Origin: Minicystis rosea
GTDB taxonomy: Bacteria > Myxococcota_A > Polyangia > Polyangiales > Polyangiaceae
Reading direction: 5' to 3'
Assembly: GCA_001931535.1 (NCBI GenBank)
Contig: CP016211.1
Coordinates: forward strand, 15,887,501-15,951,500
Length of the DNA: 64,000 bases
Shown here: piece after piece, positions 44,067-53,148 of the stretch
Numbering within the stretch: position 1 is the stretch's first letter
Layout: each line of letters opens with the position of its first letter
Notes under the pieces: generated by a model
What the model saw: only the letters and a program-made list of their open reading frames with translations
Told to the model about the DNA's origin: nothing
Database searches by the model: none
Program-made: the position numbers and the translations under genes

Positions 44067-45317
44067 TCAGCGACCCGGCCTCGTCCTCGACGTCGCAGCC
44101 TTCTTCGACGCAGCCTTCTTCGACGCAGCCTTCTTCGACGTCGCAGTCTTCTTCGACGTCGCAGTCTTCTTCGACGTCGCAGTCTTCTTCGACGCGCTCC
44201 TCGCAGGAGCGCTCTTTGGCGGCACCCTCGGCGCGGCGTCGAGCTTCGCGTGCTTCGCGCGGTGCCAGGCTTCGTACGTCGCGAAGGGGACGCCTTGCAG
44301 GCTCTTCTTGCCCAGCTCGGCGCGGACGGCGTCGATCACCGCGAGCCCTCGCGGCACGGAGCCATCGAACACGGCCAGCGCGACGTCGGCGCTCCAGCCC
44401 GGAGCGTCCTTGCTCTCGGGTTTGGGCCATCGGCTCGACACGAACGCACGCCGCGCCGCCTCGTCGCCCAGCACGCGCCAGCGCGCGAAGCTCAGCGCCG
44501 GGGTCGGCGTGAGGTCACGGCGGAGGTAGGGCTCGGCGAGCGGCCGAGCCTGCGGGCCGTACCAGCCGAGCGCGAAGAGGGCCGCGCGCTCGAGCGAGAC
44601 GTTCTCGTTGCGGAGGCGCGCGCTCCGACCCTGCCACAGCGCGAGCACGAGCGGGCCGATGGACGCCGTCGCGCCGATGCGGCCGAGCGCGAGCGCGACG
44701 TCGAGGCACTCGGGCCAGTCGTAGAGCGCCTCGGCGAGCAGCGGCGCGAGCGGCGCGGCCATGTCCTCGTAGGAGGACACGAGCGCGGCGAGGCCGCCCA
44801 CCTGCGCCGGCCGGCCGGCGAGGATCTGCCCGAGGCGAGCGACGCTCTGCGCGGGAGGCAGCCGCTTCGGGCTCTTGCTGAAGCGACCGAGGGAGCTGTT
44901 CTCATGAGCGTGGAAGTGCTCGTGGCGCGGCGCACGGACCTCCGCGGCCGCTCCCCAGCCGCCTCCGGTGGCGATCCCCTTCCAGGCGAGATCGTCGCGG
45001 AAACGGACGCGGTAGCGCGCCATGGCGCCGCTCGGCCCTCCCGCGAACACGCGCTCGTCGGCGCCGCACCAGACGACTTCGGCGCTCTCGATCACCTCGC
45101 TGGCCTGCGCGATCAGCGCGGCGTCCGAGAACGTGTCGAGGTCAGGCCGGAACGCAGGCAGCTTCTTTCGATCGCGCCCCTCGCAGAGCATCCGGAGCAG
45201 CGTCGGATGATCGTCCGGAAGCGGCAGCAGCGCATCGGCGTGGCACAGCGTGGCCTCGATCAGGCACTCGCGCGGGCCGAGGATCTCGAGGAGAACACAG
45301 CTCTGATAGTCGCTCAT
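44067..45317 (-). CDS. HEAT-like repeat protein with Lys-rich C-terminal tail
   Basis: The product is 416 residues from ATG 45317. The middle (about 165-290) shows HEAT-like helical pairs (LAALVSSYEDMAAPLAPLLA, ECLDVALALGRIGATASIGP, RLRNENVSLERAALFALGWY) known from myxobacterial TIGR02270-type proteins. The last ~45 residues are a tandem of TSKKTA/ASKKA units (15-base DNA repeats at about 44090-44200), strongly basic like a histone-H1 tail, so nucleic-acid binding or an unstructured tether is possible. The function is unknown. It converges with the permuted-papain-like gene. Confidence 0.7.
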   Translation of the reverse strand: MSDYQSCVLLEILGPRECLIEATLCHADALLPLPDDHPTLLRMLCEGRDRKKLPAFRPDLDTFSDAALIAQASEVIESAEVVWCGADERVFAGGPSGAMARYRVRFRDDLAWKGIATGGGWGAAAEVRAPRHEHFHAHENSSLGRFSKSPKRLPPAQSVARLGQILAGRPAQVGGLAALVSSYEDMAAPLAPLLAEALYDWPECLDVALALGRIGATASIGPLVLALWQGRSARLRNENVSLERAALFALGWYGPQARPLAEPYLRRDLTPTPALSFARWRVLGDEAARRAFVSSRWPKPESKDAPGWSADVALAVFDGSVPRGLAVIDAVRAELGKKSLQGVPFATYEAWHRAKHAKLDAAPRVPPKSAPARSASKKTATSKKTATSKKTATSKKAASKKAASKKAATSRTRPGR

Positions 45318-45372
45318 GCCGCCTCCACGCCGCAGCCTCCGATTCGCCGAACCTCTCCCCGGCCCCGCTGCC

Positions 45373-45404
45373 GGCAGAGCTGAGCCTGTCGTGCCAGCCT
45401 GACG
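45373..45404. repeat. 32-base interspersed repeat, copy 2
   Basis: Two differences from the copy at 41014-41045. Here it lies in the 166-base gap upstream of the HEAT-like gene (start 45317, minus) and downstream of the secretin gene. Confidence 0.5.
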
Positions 45405-45483
45405 TTCTGGGTGAACGACCGGTGGCGCTGCCGCGCGCTGAACGTCGATATCCTGAGCGCGAACAGCCCGCAAGCGCCACGAA

Positions 45484-47694
45484 TCACTTCCCCCGCGGCT
45501 TCTCCGCCGCCCCGTCGCCTGCTCCCGCGCGCCGACCGTTGCCCGGCCGTTCGATGGGCACGCCGGGCGTGTGTGTCTTCGGCGCGGGCGGCGCGGCGGC
45601 GAGCTCGGCGCGCCGCTTCTCGTCCTCCGCCCGCATCGTCTGTCGGATGTCCTCCACGAGGCCATTGCTCCGGCGATAGTCCTGCGGCGGCTTCCACGCC
45701 TGATCGTCGCCGAACACGAAGTAGCGATCGATGACGTCCTGTCGCTCCTGCATCTTGCGCTCGAAGATGGCGCGCAGATCCTCCTGACCGCGGATGATGG
45801 TCGGCGTGAGGACGAGCAGCAGGTTCGTCTTCTGCTTCGTCTTCGTCGTCTGCTTGAAGAGGCGCCCGAGGAGGGGGATGTCGCCCAGCACCGGGATCTT
45901 CGACTCCCCGTTGGTGATCGCGTCGCGCATCAAGCCGCCGACGATCACCGTCTGACCATCGCGCACCACGAGGGTCGTCTTGGCCGCGCGCTTGTTGATG
46001 GGGACCGCGCCGAGATCGCCCTGCGGCTCGCCGGACTCGGAGATCTCTTCGTCCAGCTCCAGGCGCACCTCGTTGGAGTCGTTGAGGTGCGGTGTCACCG
46101 CGATGCGCGTCCCCACGTCCTGGCGCGGCGCGTTCGTGCCCAGCGCGCCCCCCAGCGACGCGAGCGCGCCCGCGCCGCCGGCGAGCGAGGCGAGCGACGC
46201 GGCGGAGTTGACGTTGGTCTGGAGCGCGATGTTCTGCCCGATGGAGATCTCGGCCTTCACGTTGTCCGTGGCGAGGATGTGCGGCGTGGCCAGGACGTTG
46301 ACGTCACCGTCGTTGGCCATGGCGGTGAGCACCGCGCCGAACGCCGGGATGGAAATGCCGGTGCCGAGGAGCGTGCCGCTGCCGGGGAGATCGGGCCCGC
46401 GGATGCCGAGCGCCAGGCCCTCGAGGTTCGACGACAGCGCGCCTGCCGAGCCCATGGCGTTGCTGCCGCCGTAGAGGAGCGTCCCGTCGGAGCCCACGGC
46501 CGAGCCGGCGTGGTACGAGACGCCGATCTTGGTCGTGTTCCCCACGGTGACATCCATGATCGTGGCCTCGATGAACACCTGCCTTCGCGGCCGATCGAGC
46601 TTGTCGATGAGGGCGCGGATCTGCGCCTGATCGCGGGGCGACGCGGTGGCGACGACGGCATTGGTGGCCTCGTCGCACGTCATGCGGACATGCCCCTCCA
46701 ACACTTCGGAGACGCCTGATCCCGCCGCGCCCGGGACCCGCCCCGGGGCCGCGCCCGCCGCCGTCGGCAGCGCGCCTCCGCCGGTGCCGAGCACCTGCCC
46801 CAGCGTCGGTGTCAGCTCTTTGCAGGACGCGTGTTGGAGCGGCATCACGCGCACCTGACCTTCCCCGGTCTGCTTGACGTCGAGCCTCTTGATCAGCTCG
46901 AGAAGACGCAGGTAGTCGGCCTCGGTGGCCACGATGAGCAGCGCATTGCCGCGCTCGTCCGGGAGGACGCGCATATCGGTGGTCGCACCACCTCCCTTCT
47001 GACTCTTGAGATCCAAGAGATCGGACAGCTTGGCGGACACGTCGGCGGCGCTCGAGTAATGAAGCGGCTCGATCCAGAGCTGCGCGGCGGCGTCGCCCAC
47101 GTCGATCTCCTGGATGATCTGCATCATCCTATGAATGTTGGCGCCGGTGTCCGTGATCACGAGCAGATTGCCGGGCGCGTGGACGGTGATGTCCGCGTCC
47201 TTCGATTTGAGCTTGTTCAGCATGCCCGCGACGTTGGTGGCGTCGGCGTGGGCGAGCCGGAGGAGGCGAGTGACATAACGCTCCTCGTTGGGAACTGGCG
47301 TGCTCGGGGAATAAACCTCGGTCCCCTCCGCGGCGACGCCGGCCGTCTCCACGATCTTGAAGAAGCGACCGTGGGAGATCACCGTCATCCCATTGGTGGC
47401 CAAGATGGATAGGAAGGCCTGATAGGCCTCGGCGGCCGAGATTTTCTCGGGTGCGTGCACCGTCGCCTTGATGCCTCGCAGCTTCCCACCATAGATGAAG
47501 CGCTTGCCGGTGATGGCGCTGATGGCCTTCACCAGCTCCGGGAGATCAGCGTCATCGAGGTTGAAGCTGACCTCTGTAGGAGCGGGGGAACGGTGGGCCG
47601 CTTTCTCCGGCGCGGGCTGAGCGCGGACGGGCGCCGTCACGAGGCAAGCAGCGACCATCAGCACACGGAATGGTGCTCTCGAAATGGGAGTCAT
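45484..47694 (-). CDS. gspD: Type II secretion-like outer-membrane secretin
   Basis: The product is 736 residues from ATG 47694, preceded by AGAGGAGG. The signal ends VTAPVRAQ. N0/N1-type domains follow: VSFNLDDADLPELVKAISAI, KRFIYGGKLRGIKATV, YVTRLLRLAHADATNVAGML and APGNLLVITDTGANIHRMMQ. The secretin core shows QVFIEATIMDVTVGNTTKIG, NVLATPHILATDNVKAEISI and the signature VIVGGLMRDAITNGESKIPV...GDIPLLGRLF. It would form the multimeric outer-membrane pore. No other secretion gene is near, so it works with components elsewhere. The C-terminal ~80 residues are charged and Pro-rich. GspD is the closest match; the symbol denotes family, not proven role. Confidence 0.9.
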   Translation of the reverse strand: MTPISRAPFRVLMVAACLVTAPVRAQPAPEKAAHRSPAPTEVSFNLDDADLPELVKAISAITGKRFIYGGKLRGIKATVHAPEKISAAEAYQAFLSILATNGMTVISHGRFFKIVETAGVAAEGTEVYSPSTPVPNEERYVTRLLRLAHADATNVAGMLNKLKSKDADITVHAPGNLLVITDTGANIHRMMQIIQEIDVGDAAAQLWIEPLHYSSAADVSAKLSDLLDLKSQKGGGATTDMRVLPDERGNALLIVATEADYLRLLELIKRLDVKQTGEGQVRVMPLQHASCKELTPTLGQVLGTGGGALPTAAGAAPGRVPGAAGSGVSEVLEGHVRMTCDEATNAVVATASPRDQAQIRALIDKLDRPRRQVFIEATIMDVTVGNTTKIGVSYHAGSAVGSDGTLLYGGSNAMGSAGALSSNLEGLALGIRGPDLPGSGTLLGTGISIPAFGAVLTAMANDGDVNVLATPHILATDNVKAEISIGQNIALQTNVNSAASLASLAGGAGALASLGGALGTNAPRQDVGTRIAVTPHLNDSNEVRLELDEEISESGEPQGDLGAVPINKRAAKTTLVVRDGQTVIVGGLMRDAITNGESKIPVLGDIPLLGRLFKQTTKTKQKTNLLLVLTPTIIRGQEDLRAIFERKMQERQDVIDRYFVFGDDQAWKPPQDYRRSNGLVEDIRQTMRAEDEKRRAELAAAPPAPKTHTPGVPIERPGNGRRAGAGDGAAEKPRGK

Positions 47695-48208
47695 GGACCT
47701 CCTCTTGGCTGGGGCGATCCAGAGCGAGCAGCGTGCCAATCGAGAATTCAGCGCCGTCGTCGCGGCGCGTGGCCGTGTCTCGACAAGAGTGGCGAGGTTT
47801 CCGCGTCCGCGACAGCGGAGCTGCCGAATTGACATTCACGGCCCCTCGAGCACCTTCGCGCGAGAGGCGTCCTCTCCGCGGTGCCCGAGCCCGACATCTC
47901 GTCTCTTTGCCCGTCCCGGGAATGAACCGCCCGAACGTGCTCGAGCACGCCGACCGGGACGTCTATCGGTTGGTGCTCGCCGATGACGACCTGCTCACCG
48001 AGTCACCCTGCGGCGCGCCGATGCTCGCCGCCGTCGTCGTGTTGCAGCGCGGCTGCGGGTCGAGCGCCTACACCAAGGCGGGCGCGGCGATGTTGTTCGT
48101 AGGGCGACCGTCGCGGCAGCCCACTGCTCGGCTCCGCCGGAGAACGAGGGAGAGACATGCGCCCGAGGTGCGTTCCGTCGAGGCGCGCACACGCATTGGC
48201 ATTGCGGT
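47695..48208. other. Region between secretin and STAS-like genes
   Basis: The secretin ribosome site lies at the left end. From about 47923 a plus-strand frame (MNRPNVLEHADRDVYRLVLA DDDLLTESP...) has GC-rich third positions for some 60 codons and then degenerates into Arg/Ser-rich sequence. It may be a gene start that lost its continuation, but no family is recognised. Nothing else is seen. Confidence 0.3.
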
Positions 48209-48616
48209 TCAGTCCTCCGTGAACAGCCAGTCGAGGGCGGCGCGCTCGCTCGTCAGGATCGCTGTCCGGAAGGGCAGATCGAGCTCCTCGGCGACCTCTG
48301 GATCGACGTCCTGCTCGTCGAGGAACGACGGCGACATCACGTACGCCTTCCGCGCCAGCACTGCGGCCTCGTGCGGAAAGACGTGCTGATCGATCCACAC
48401 GCTCGTCGCCTCGTCTGCCTCGAAGCCGCTCTCCCGCGCGTCGACGAGCACGCGCCTCGGCCTCCAGTCGTCGAGCGCGCCTGCATATCGCAGCGCGTGC
48501 TCTTCGAAATCGGCGCGCGTCATGTGCGCAGAAGCAGGCTTGTCGCGCACGACGAGCAACGAGCCGCCCTCGTCCCACGCGAGCGTCTGGAAGGGGCCGT
48601 CGAAGAGCGTCTTCAT
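48209..48616 (-). CDS. Small STAS/SpoIIAA-like protein
   Basis: The product is 135 residues from ATG 48616. An alternating beta/alpha pattern (SLLVVRDKPASAHMTRADFE, RRVLVDARESGFEADEATSV, AYVMSPSFLDEQDVDPEVAE, FRTAILTSERAALDWLF) resembles the SpoIIAA-like STAS proteins of myxobacteria. No kinase target Ser is obvious. Its stop is separated from the secretin gene by 514 bases. The fold call is tentative, but the frame is well supported by codon use. Confidence 0.6.
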   Translation of the reverse strand: MKTLFDGPFQTLAWDEGGSLLVVRDKPASAHMTRADFEEHALRYAGALDDWRPRRVLVDARESGFEADEATSVWIDQHVFPHEAAVLARKAYVMSPSFLDEQDVDPEVAEELDLPFRTAILTSERAALDWLFTED

Positions 48617-48759
48617 CTCGGTGACCGAACGTAGCGCGGGCCGGTGCGCGTCGGATAGGACCGCCGGGCGGGGCGCGACGCAAGCCCTGCTCGACGTGAG
48701 CGCGCCAACCCGGCGGAGGCGCGACACTCCGCATATCGAGATCCGTCGCGCCCAATGGG

Positions 48760-48776
48760 CTCGAATCCGATTCGAG
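48760..48776. promoter_or_regulatory. Perfect dyad between SPFH and STAS-like genes
   Basis: CTCGAATC-C-GATTCGAG lies 144 bases upstream of the STAS-like start and 48 bases downstream of the SPFH stop, all on the minus strand. It could be an operator of the former or a terminator of the latter. It resembles a tRNA T-arm by chance, but no cloverleaf surrounds it. Confidence 0.4.
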
Positions 48777-48823
48777 ATGGTGCCAGTGATCTCCGATCGA
48801 CGTTCGGAGAGGGCGCATGGGCT

Positions 48824-49689
48824 TCATTTGATGTCGAGGATGGTCCCTTTGCCCTCACCCACCATGATGACCTTCGTATTGGGGGAGGCGGAGAGCGCTT
48901 TCATGGCCTCGATGCGTTGCCATTGCAGCATCTTGTCGGTCATGTGTTGTTGGATCAGGCGTGCGTAGTCGTCGGTGGCTTGAGCGTCGATCCGTTTGGC
49001 GTCGGCGGCCGCCTGGGCGGCGATCTTTTCTCTCTCGGCCTTGGCCTTGACCTCCATGAGCTGTTTCTGCTGCTCGGCTTCGGCCTGGGCGATGACGAAC
49101 TTCATCTTGAGGGCGGCCTGCTCGGCCTGGAGCTTGTCGTTGATCGCCGCCTGGATCGACTCGGGGAGGGTCACGTTGCGGATGAGCACCCCTTCGAGCT
49201 CCACGTGCCGGCCTTTGATCGCGGTCTCGACCCCCTCGCGGATCTGCCGCTCGATGAGCTCGCGCTGGGTCGAATAGATTTCCTCCGGCTGGTAGCGCCC
49301 GACGACGCGCCGGGCCTGCGATTTGAGCGTGGGGCCGACGAGGACATCGTAGTAGTGAACCCCGAGATCGTGATCGAGCGCGACCGTCTCGGCGGCGACG
49401 ATGTGGTAGCGAATGGAGGTGTCGAGGACGATGCGCAGGCCGTTGGCCGCGAGCACCTCGAGGCGCTCCTCGTGCTCTTGAGAGCGAGCGTTGTAGATGG
49501 TGGTCACATCGTTGGGGCCAATCCCCATTGCCCTTCGGGCAGGGAGCGGGGTTTACCGTGAGGCGTCCACACCACGCCGATCTCACCCGAGCCGACGGTG
49601 GCGTAGGAGCACGCGGTCGCCGAGAGACTGCACATCAAGCACCCGGCGAGCGCAGAGATCCGCCGGAACGTGAGCCATGCACCGTTCAT
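48824..49689 (-). pseudogene. SPFH/prohibitin-like lipoprotein, single frameshift
   Basis: From ATG 49689 the frame gives MNGAWLTFRRISALAGCLMC then SLSATAC (lipobox) and YATVGSGEIGVVWTPHGKPR. After about 49520 the family sequence continues in another frame: IGPNDVTTIYNARSQEHEER, GLRIVLDTSIRYHIVAAETV, a long helical coiled-coil region rich in EAEQQKQ and KAKAEREK, and ALSASPNTKVIMVGEGKG. Joined, this is a complete prohibitin-type protein of about 289 residues; one base is missing in a TGGGGATTGG run. Either the gene is newly broken or the base was lost in sequencing. Such proteins organise membrane microdomains or proteases. Confidence 0.85.
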
Positions 49690-49934
49690 GAAAACCCTCT
49701 GTGCCGCGGCGCTCGCATGCGCCGAGCGGCGGCGTTGCGCTGGTGCAGTGGGCATGCCAGCGACGCAATCGGCGCGCTCGCGGGCCTCTATCGAGCCACG
49801 CAGCGCTCTACCTGTCTCGCGCGCGCACGATTGTCTGCTTTCGCGACAGGTGGTGGCTCGTCTTCAGCCTGGCCATCCCGTGTGCGGAGACCAGCCCACG
49901 CTCGATGGCAACGCGCCCGGGGCGCTCGCGCCGG

Positions 49935-51677
49935 CTATTCGTGCAGCTCGAGGGGACCGAGCCCTGCCGCGGCGAGCTCGCCGGCCTCGTCGGGCGTGCA
50001 AGCGACGAACGCCCAGCGGCCTTCGGTGGTCGTGCAGCTGTAGACGCGCCGAGCGTTCGAGGTGCGCGCGAGCGCGGCGTTCACCGCCTGGACGATGGGG
50101 ATGAGCCCGCGGTCGATGTCGAGGCGCGAGACCTTCGGCCGGCGACCTTCGCTCTCGACGCGGAGCACGATGATTTCCGCGTCCGCAGAGCTCAGCTTCG
50201 CCGAAACGCCGAGCGCCGCCGCTCCGGCGAGCGCCGCGAGATCGGCCGCGGGATCGTCGGTGTCGTTCCAGACGCGATGGTCGTAGTGCAAGAACCCGCG
50301 CGCGATGCCCTCGCGGGGCGCGTAGATCTGGAAGAGCGCCTCGACAGGGGCGAGCCGCCAAAGGTGCTGGGAGACGTCGCGCCGGTCGCCCACGAGGCCT
50401 CTTTGGACGAGGACCGCGATCCACCGCGGGGGCCCCTCCGCGCCCGACGAGACGATCGTCCGCGGATCGAGCGGCGTCATGGTGTCCGTCGACGTCGCGC
50501 GCTCACCGGGCGCCAGGATGCGCTCGACCTCGTGCGTACGGCCGTCCCCCCGGAGCTCGACCTGGATCGCGTCGCCCTTCTTCAGGGCCAGAGGGTTGCC
50601 CTTCGACGGGAGGGTAGCGGTCGCGCCCCCCGTGAGCGCGAGGCGAAGGATGGTCGCGCCCGCGAGCAGGACCGTGGCGTCGACGACGCGTCCCCCGCCG
50701 AGGGTGAGCTCCGCGGACGGTACGACGACGTTGGTCCCGGCGGTGAGGAGGTCCCAAGGCAGGAAGGTCCAGAAGTCGCCATCGGCGTAGGCGAGCGCTT
50801 CGGGGACGAAGAGCACGCCGTCACGGCACGCATAGGGATGACCGAGCACGTGCTCGAGACGCAGGAACGCGGGCTCGGCGTTCGCGCCCGTGGACGCGTA
50901 CGCGGTCTTGTCCTGCACGCACAGCCATCGCCCCGACGAGGTGACGACGCGATCCGGATGGAGGTTTCGCGCGACGGGGCGTGGCTCGTCGCCGAGACGG
51001 CGGACGACGAAGAGGGTGTCGCTCGTCTCCACCAGCAGGACCTCGCCCGTGGCGTGGACATGGAGGACATCATCACCGAACCTGGCCCGCCCCCGCTCCT
51101 CGAGCGTCGACGCCGAGAGCTCCACGACCGTGCCGTCGAAGCGGCCCACGAAGAGCGAATCGCCGGCGGCCGAAAGCTCGCGGATCCGATCGAGCGGCGT
51201 CCGGCGCACCGGGCCCCCGTGGAATGGGTAGAGCTCGAGTGGGCCGTCGGGGGTGGGGTACGAGACGATCCCGTCGCGCAGCGCGTGGCTGCGCGCGAGC
51301 TTGCCGGGCGACGGGCCGAGCCTCGCGCCGTCCGACAGGCGGTACAGGCCCTCCGCGTCGTGGCCGATCCAGGACGCGTCTTCGGAGAGCGGGAGGGCGA
51401 AGATGGCGTTCGCCATGGGCGCGCTGCCCGGCACGTGAAGAGTGCTGTTGAATCGGTGTTGGGCGACGAAGCACGGCCCGCCCGTCCGCTCGCTCACGAG
51501 GCTCAGCGCGAAGAGCTCGTCGTCGATGGAGAGGCTCGGGCACTCGTGCAGGCCCCACGCCGCATCGAACGCCAGCATCCGGTGGCTCGCGCTGTCCTTC
51601 GCGTACACGAGCTCTGCACCAATTCCCGCGAACAGGAGTGGACGCCCGGGATGAAAGCTGATCGCCGTACGACGCAT
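49935..51677 (-). CDS. Large propeller-like protein of unknown function
   Basis: The product is 580 residues. No signal peptide or lipobox is seen (MRRTAISFHPGRPLLFAGIG). Repeated short beta motifs (ASWIGHDAEGLYRL, GDSLFVGRFDGTVVELS, GEVLLVETSDTLFVVRR, GRWLCVQDKTAYAS, RDGVLFVPEALAYADG) fill about 60-330 and suggest a cytoplasmic propeller. The C-terminal third is mixed alpha/beta (VSAKLSSADAEIIVLRVESE, DIDRGLIPIVQAVNAALART) and ends LGPLELHE. No catalytic residues are recognised. It diverges from the esterase lipoprotein gene across 320 bases with tandem palindromes. Confidence 0.65.
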   Translation of the reverse strand: MRRTAISFHPGRPLLFAGIGAELVYAKDSASHRMLAFDAAWGLHECPSLSIDDELFALSLVSERTGGPCFVAQHRFNSTLHVPGSAPMANAIFALPLSEDASWIGHDAEGLYRLSDGARLGPSPGKLARSHALRDGIVSYPTPDGPLELYPFHGGPVRRTPLDRIRELSAAGDSLFVGRFDGTVVELSASTLEERGRARFGDDVLHVHATGEVLLVETSDTLFVVRRLGDEPRPVARNLHPDRVVTSSGRWLCVQDKTAYASTGANAEPAFLRLEHVLGHPYACRDGVLFVPEALAYADGDFWTFLPWDLLTAGTNVVVPSAELTLGGGRVVDATVLLAGATILRLALTGGATATLPSKGNPLALKKGDAIQVELRGDGRTHEVERILAPGERATSTDTMTPLDPRTIVSSGAEGPPRWIAVLVQRGLVGDRRDVSQHLWRLAPVEALFQIYAPREGIARGFLHYDHRVWNDTDDPAADLAALAGAAALGVSAKLSSADAEIIVLRVESEGRRPKVSRLDIDRGLIPIVQAVNAALARTSNARRVYSCTTTEGRWAFVACTPDEAGELAAAGLGPLELHE

Positions 51678-51997
51678 GGGGAACGCGGCCTACTACGACG
51701 CTGCACGAAGCGCAAAGGACACGCCGTGGTCACCGCTCGTGGCCGTGACTTCACGCGAGATCAGAGGCGCGGTTCCCTCGGTCTCGAGGGCTGCTCTGAT
51801 CCATGGGTGGTTGCGAGATCGTTTGAGCTCCAACGAGCCTCGTGGCTCACGTGCGAGCGGCGACGAGTGGGCCTTGGCAATCGTTGCCAGCCGGCTGGCA
51901 ATTGGTTGCCAACCGAGGCCCCATCCTCAGAAACAGGCCCCAAATCCAGGGGCTTTCGCGTGGCAAGCGGTTTGCTGAAGCCCATGAGCGGAGGTTC
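51678..51997. other. Divergent intergenic region with tandem palindromes
   Basis: There is no gene in these 320 bases. The plus frame of the esterase is open from 51842, but it lacks a ribosome site there, and the signal peptide and site GCGGAGG point to 51998. The main feature is the palindrome pair at 51874-51912. Confidence 0.5.
51874..51912. promoter_or_regulatory. Two adjacent TTGGCAA/TTGCCA palindromes forming a larger dyad
   Basis: TTGGCAATCGTTGCCA (51874-51889) and TGGCAATTGGTTGCCA (51896-51911) are each palindromic around 3-4 bases. Together they make one dyad of 39 bases whose arms end in TTGGCAA and TTGCCAA, with GCCGGC at the centre. They lie 86 bases upstream of the esterase start and about 200 upstream of the divergent gene. 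This is a strong operator candidate for one or both. Confidence 0.65.
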
Positions 51998-53101
51998 ATG
52001 GTGTTGTCCTCGAGCTCTCTCCGCGCGATCCCAGTCTCCTCGCCTCGACCCCTGGAACGCTTCGCCGTGTGTGTCGCGATCGTCGCGCTCCTGGCGATGC
52101 TCGCCGCGGGCTGCGGCGGCTCGTCGCTTACGCCTGGCCCCATCGAGGATGCGGGGCCGGACACCACCGATGCTGCCCCTCACACCAGCGCCGGCACGGG
52201 CACGGGTGGTGACATGGGCACGGGCGGTGACATGGGCATGGGCGGTGGCGCGCAAGGTGGCTCGGACGCGGGCCCGGTCACCGATGGTGGAATGATCGTC
52301 GACGAGGGCACAGCCGTGCTCCCGAGCGCCGGCTGCGGTTTGGCTTCCGCGCCCACGGGGCACCTCGACGCGCAGACGACGATCGTCGACGGCATCGCTC
52401 GCTCGTACGACGTCTTCATCCCCAAGCCGTACAGCGCCGCGAAGCCCCACGCCGTCATCTTCAGCTACCACGGTGTGGGCGGCACCGCGAACACCAATCA
52501 ATTCAAGCTGGACACGTTCAGCACCGCGCATGATGGCTTCTCCATCAACGTGGCTCCGCAGGGGTGGCCCTCGCCCGAATGGAACGAGAACCACTTCGTG
52601 CCGTTCAATCTGGACGCGAGCGTCGCGGTGTTCGATCGAGTGCTCGACCACCTCGCCGCGAATTACTGCGTCGATCTGAATCGCGTCTTCGTGATCGGCC
52701 ACAGCAACGGTGGCCAGATGGCGTTCCACCTCGGCTGCCTGCGAGGCGACCGTATCCGAGCGGTGTTCCCCTCCGGCGGCCGTTGCTTCTCGTATGGGCC
52801 GGGCGTCTGCGATCCTCACCAGCCGCCGTCGAGCCAGCAGTGCAGCGGCGCCGTCATGGTCATGAGCATCATGGGTGAAGACGACGTGGAGCGCCTCGAG
52901 GACGAGGCCGCGACGGTCTCCGGGTTCCGCGAGCGGCAAGGCTGCAGCGCGAGCACGGAGCTCACCACGCCTTCTCCCTGTCTGCGCTACCAGGGCTGCA
53001 ACCCCGGAGAAGACGTCATCTCGTGCCGTATCCCGGGCCTCGCCCACGCCGTGTGGAAGGATGGTTTGGACGACATCTACGAGGTGATGATGTCGCTTTG
53101 A
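51998..53101 (+). CDS. Secreted esterase lipoprotein (PHB depolymerase/feruloyl esterase-like)
   Basis: The product is 367 residues from ATG 51998, after GCGGAGG. The signal ends at lipobox LAAGC (Cys39). A Gly/Met/Thr stalk with TGGDMGTGGDMGMGG leads to an alpha/beta hydrolase: oxyanion region FSYHGVGGTANTN (about 155-167), nucleophile elbow GHSNGG (234-239, Ser236), and a likely catalytic His in GLAHAVW near the C-terminus. Several Cys pairs suggest disulfides. This is the pattern of extracellular poly(hydroxybutyrate) depolymerases and feruloyl or acetyl-xylan esterases; the substrate cannot be told. Confidence 0.85.
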   Translation: MVLSSSSLRAIPVSSPRPLERFAVCVAIVALLAMLAAGCGGSSLTPGPIEDAGPDTTDAAPHTSAGTGTGGDMGTGGDMGMGGGAQGGSDAGPVTDGGMIVDEGTAVLPSAGCGLASAPTGHLDAQTTIVDGIARSYDVFIPKPYSAAKPHAVIFSYHGVGGTANTNQFKLDTFSTAHDGFSINVAPQGWPSPEWNENHFVPFNLDASVAVFDRVLDHLAANYCVDLNRVFVIGHSNGGQMAFHLGCLRGDRIRAVFPSGGRCFSYGPGVCDPHQPPSSQQCSGAVMVMSIMGEDDVERLEDEAATVSGFRERQGCSASTELTTPSPCLRYQGCNPGEDVISCRIPGLAHAVWKDGLDDIYEVMMSL

Positions 53102-53148
53102 GGATGGTCGATGATGGATTCGCGTGCCCGCAGGCCGCCGCCGAAGGA

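Noticed and set aside
48755..48780. tRNA T-arm-like sequence
   Set aside because: No acceptor, D or anticodon arms can be built around it; it is a simple dyad.
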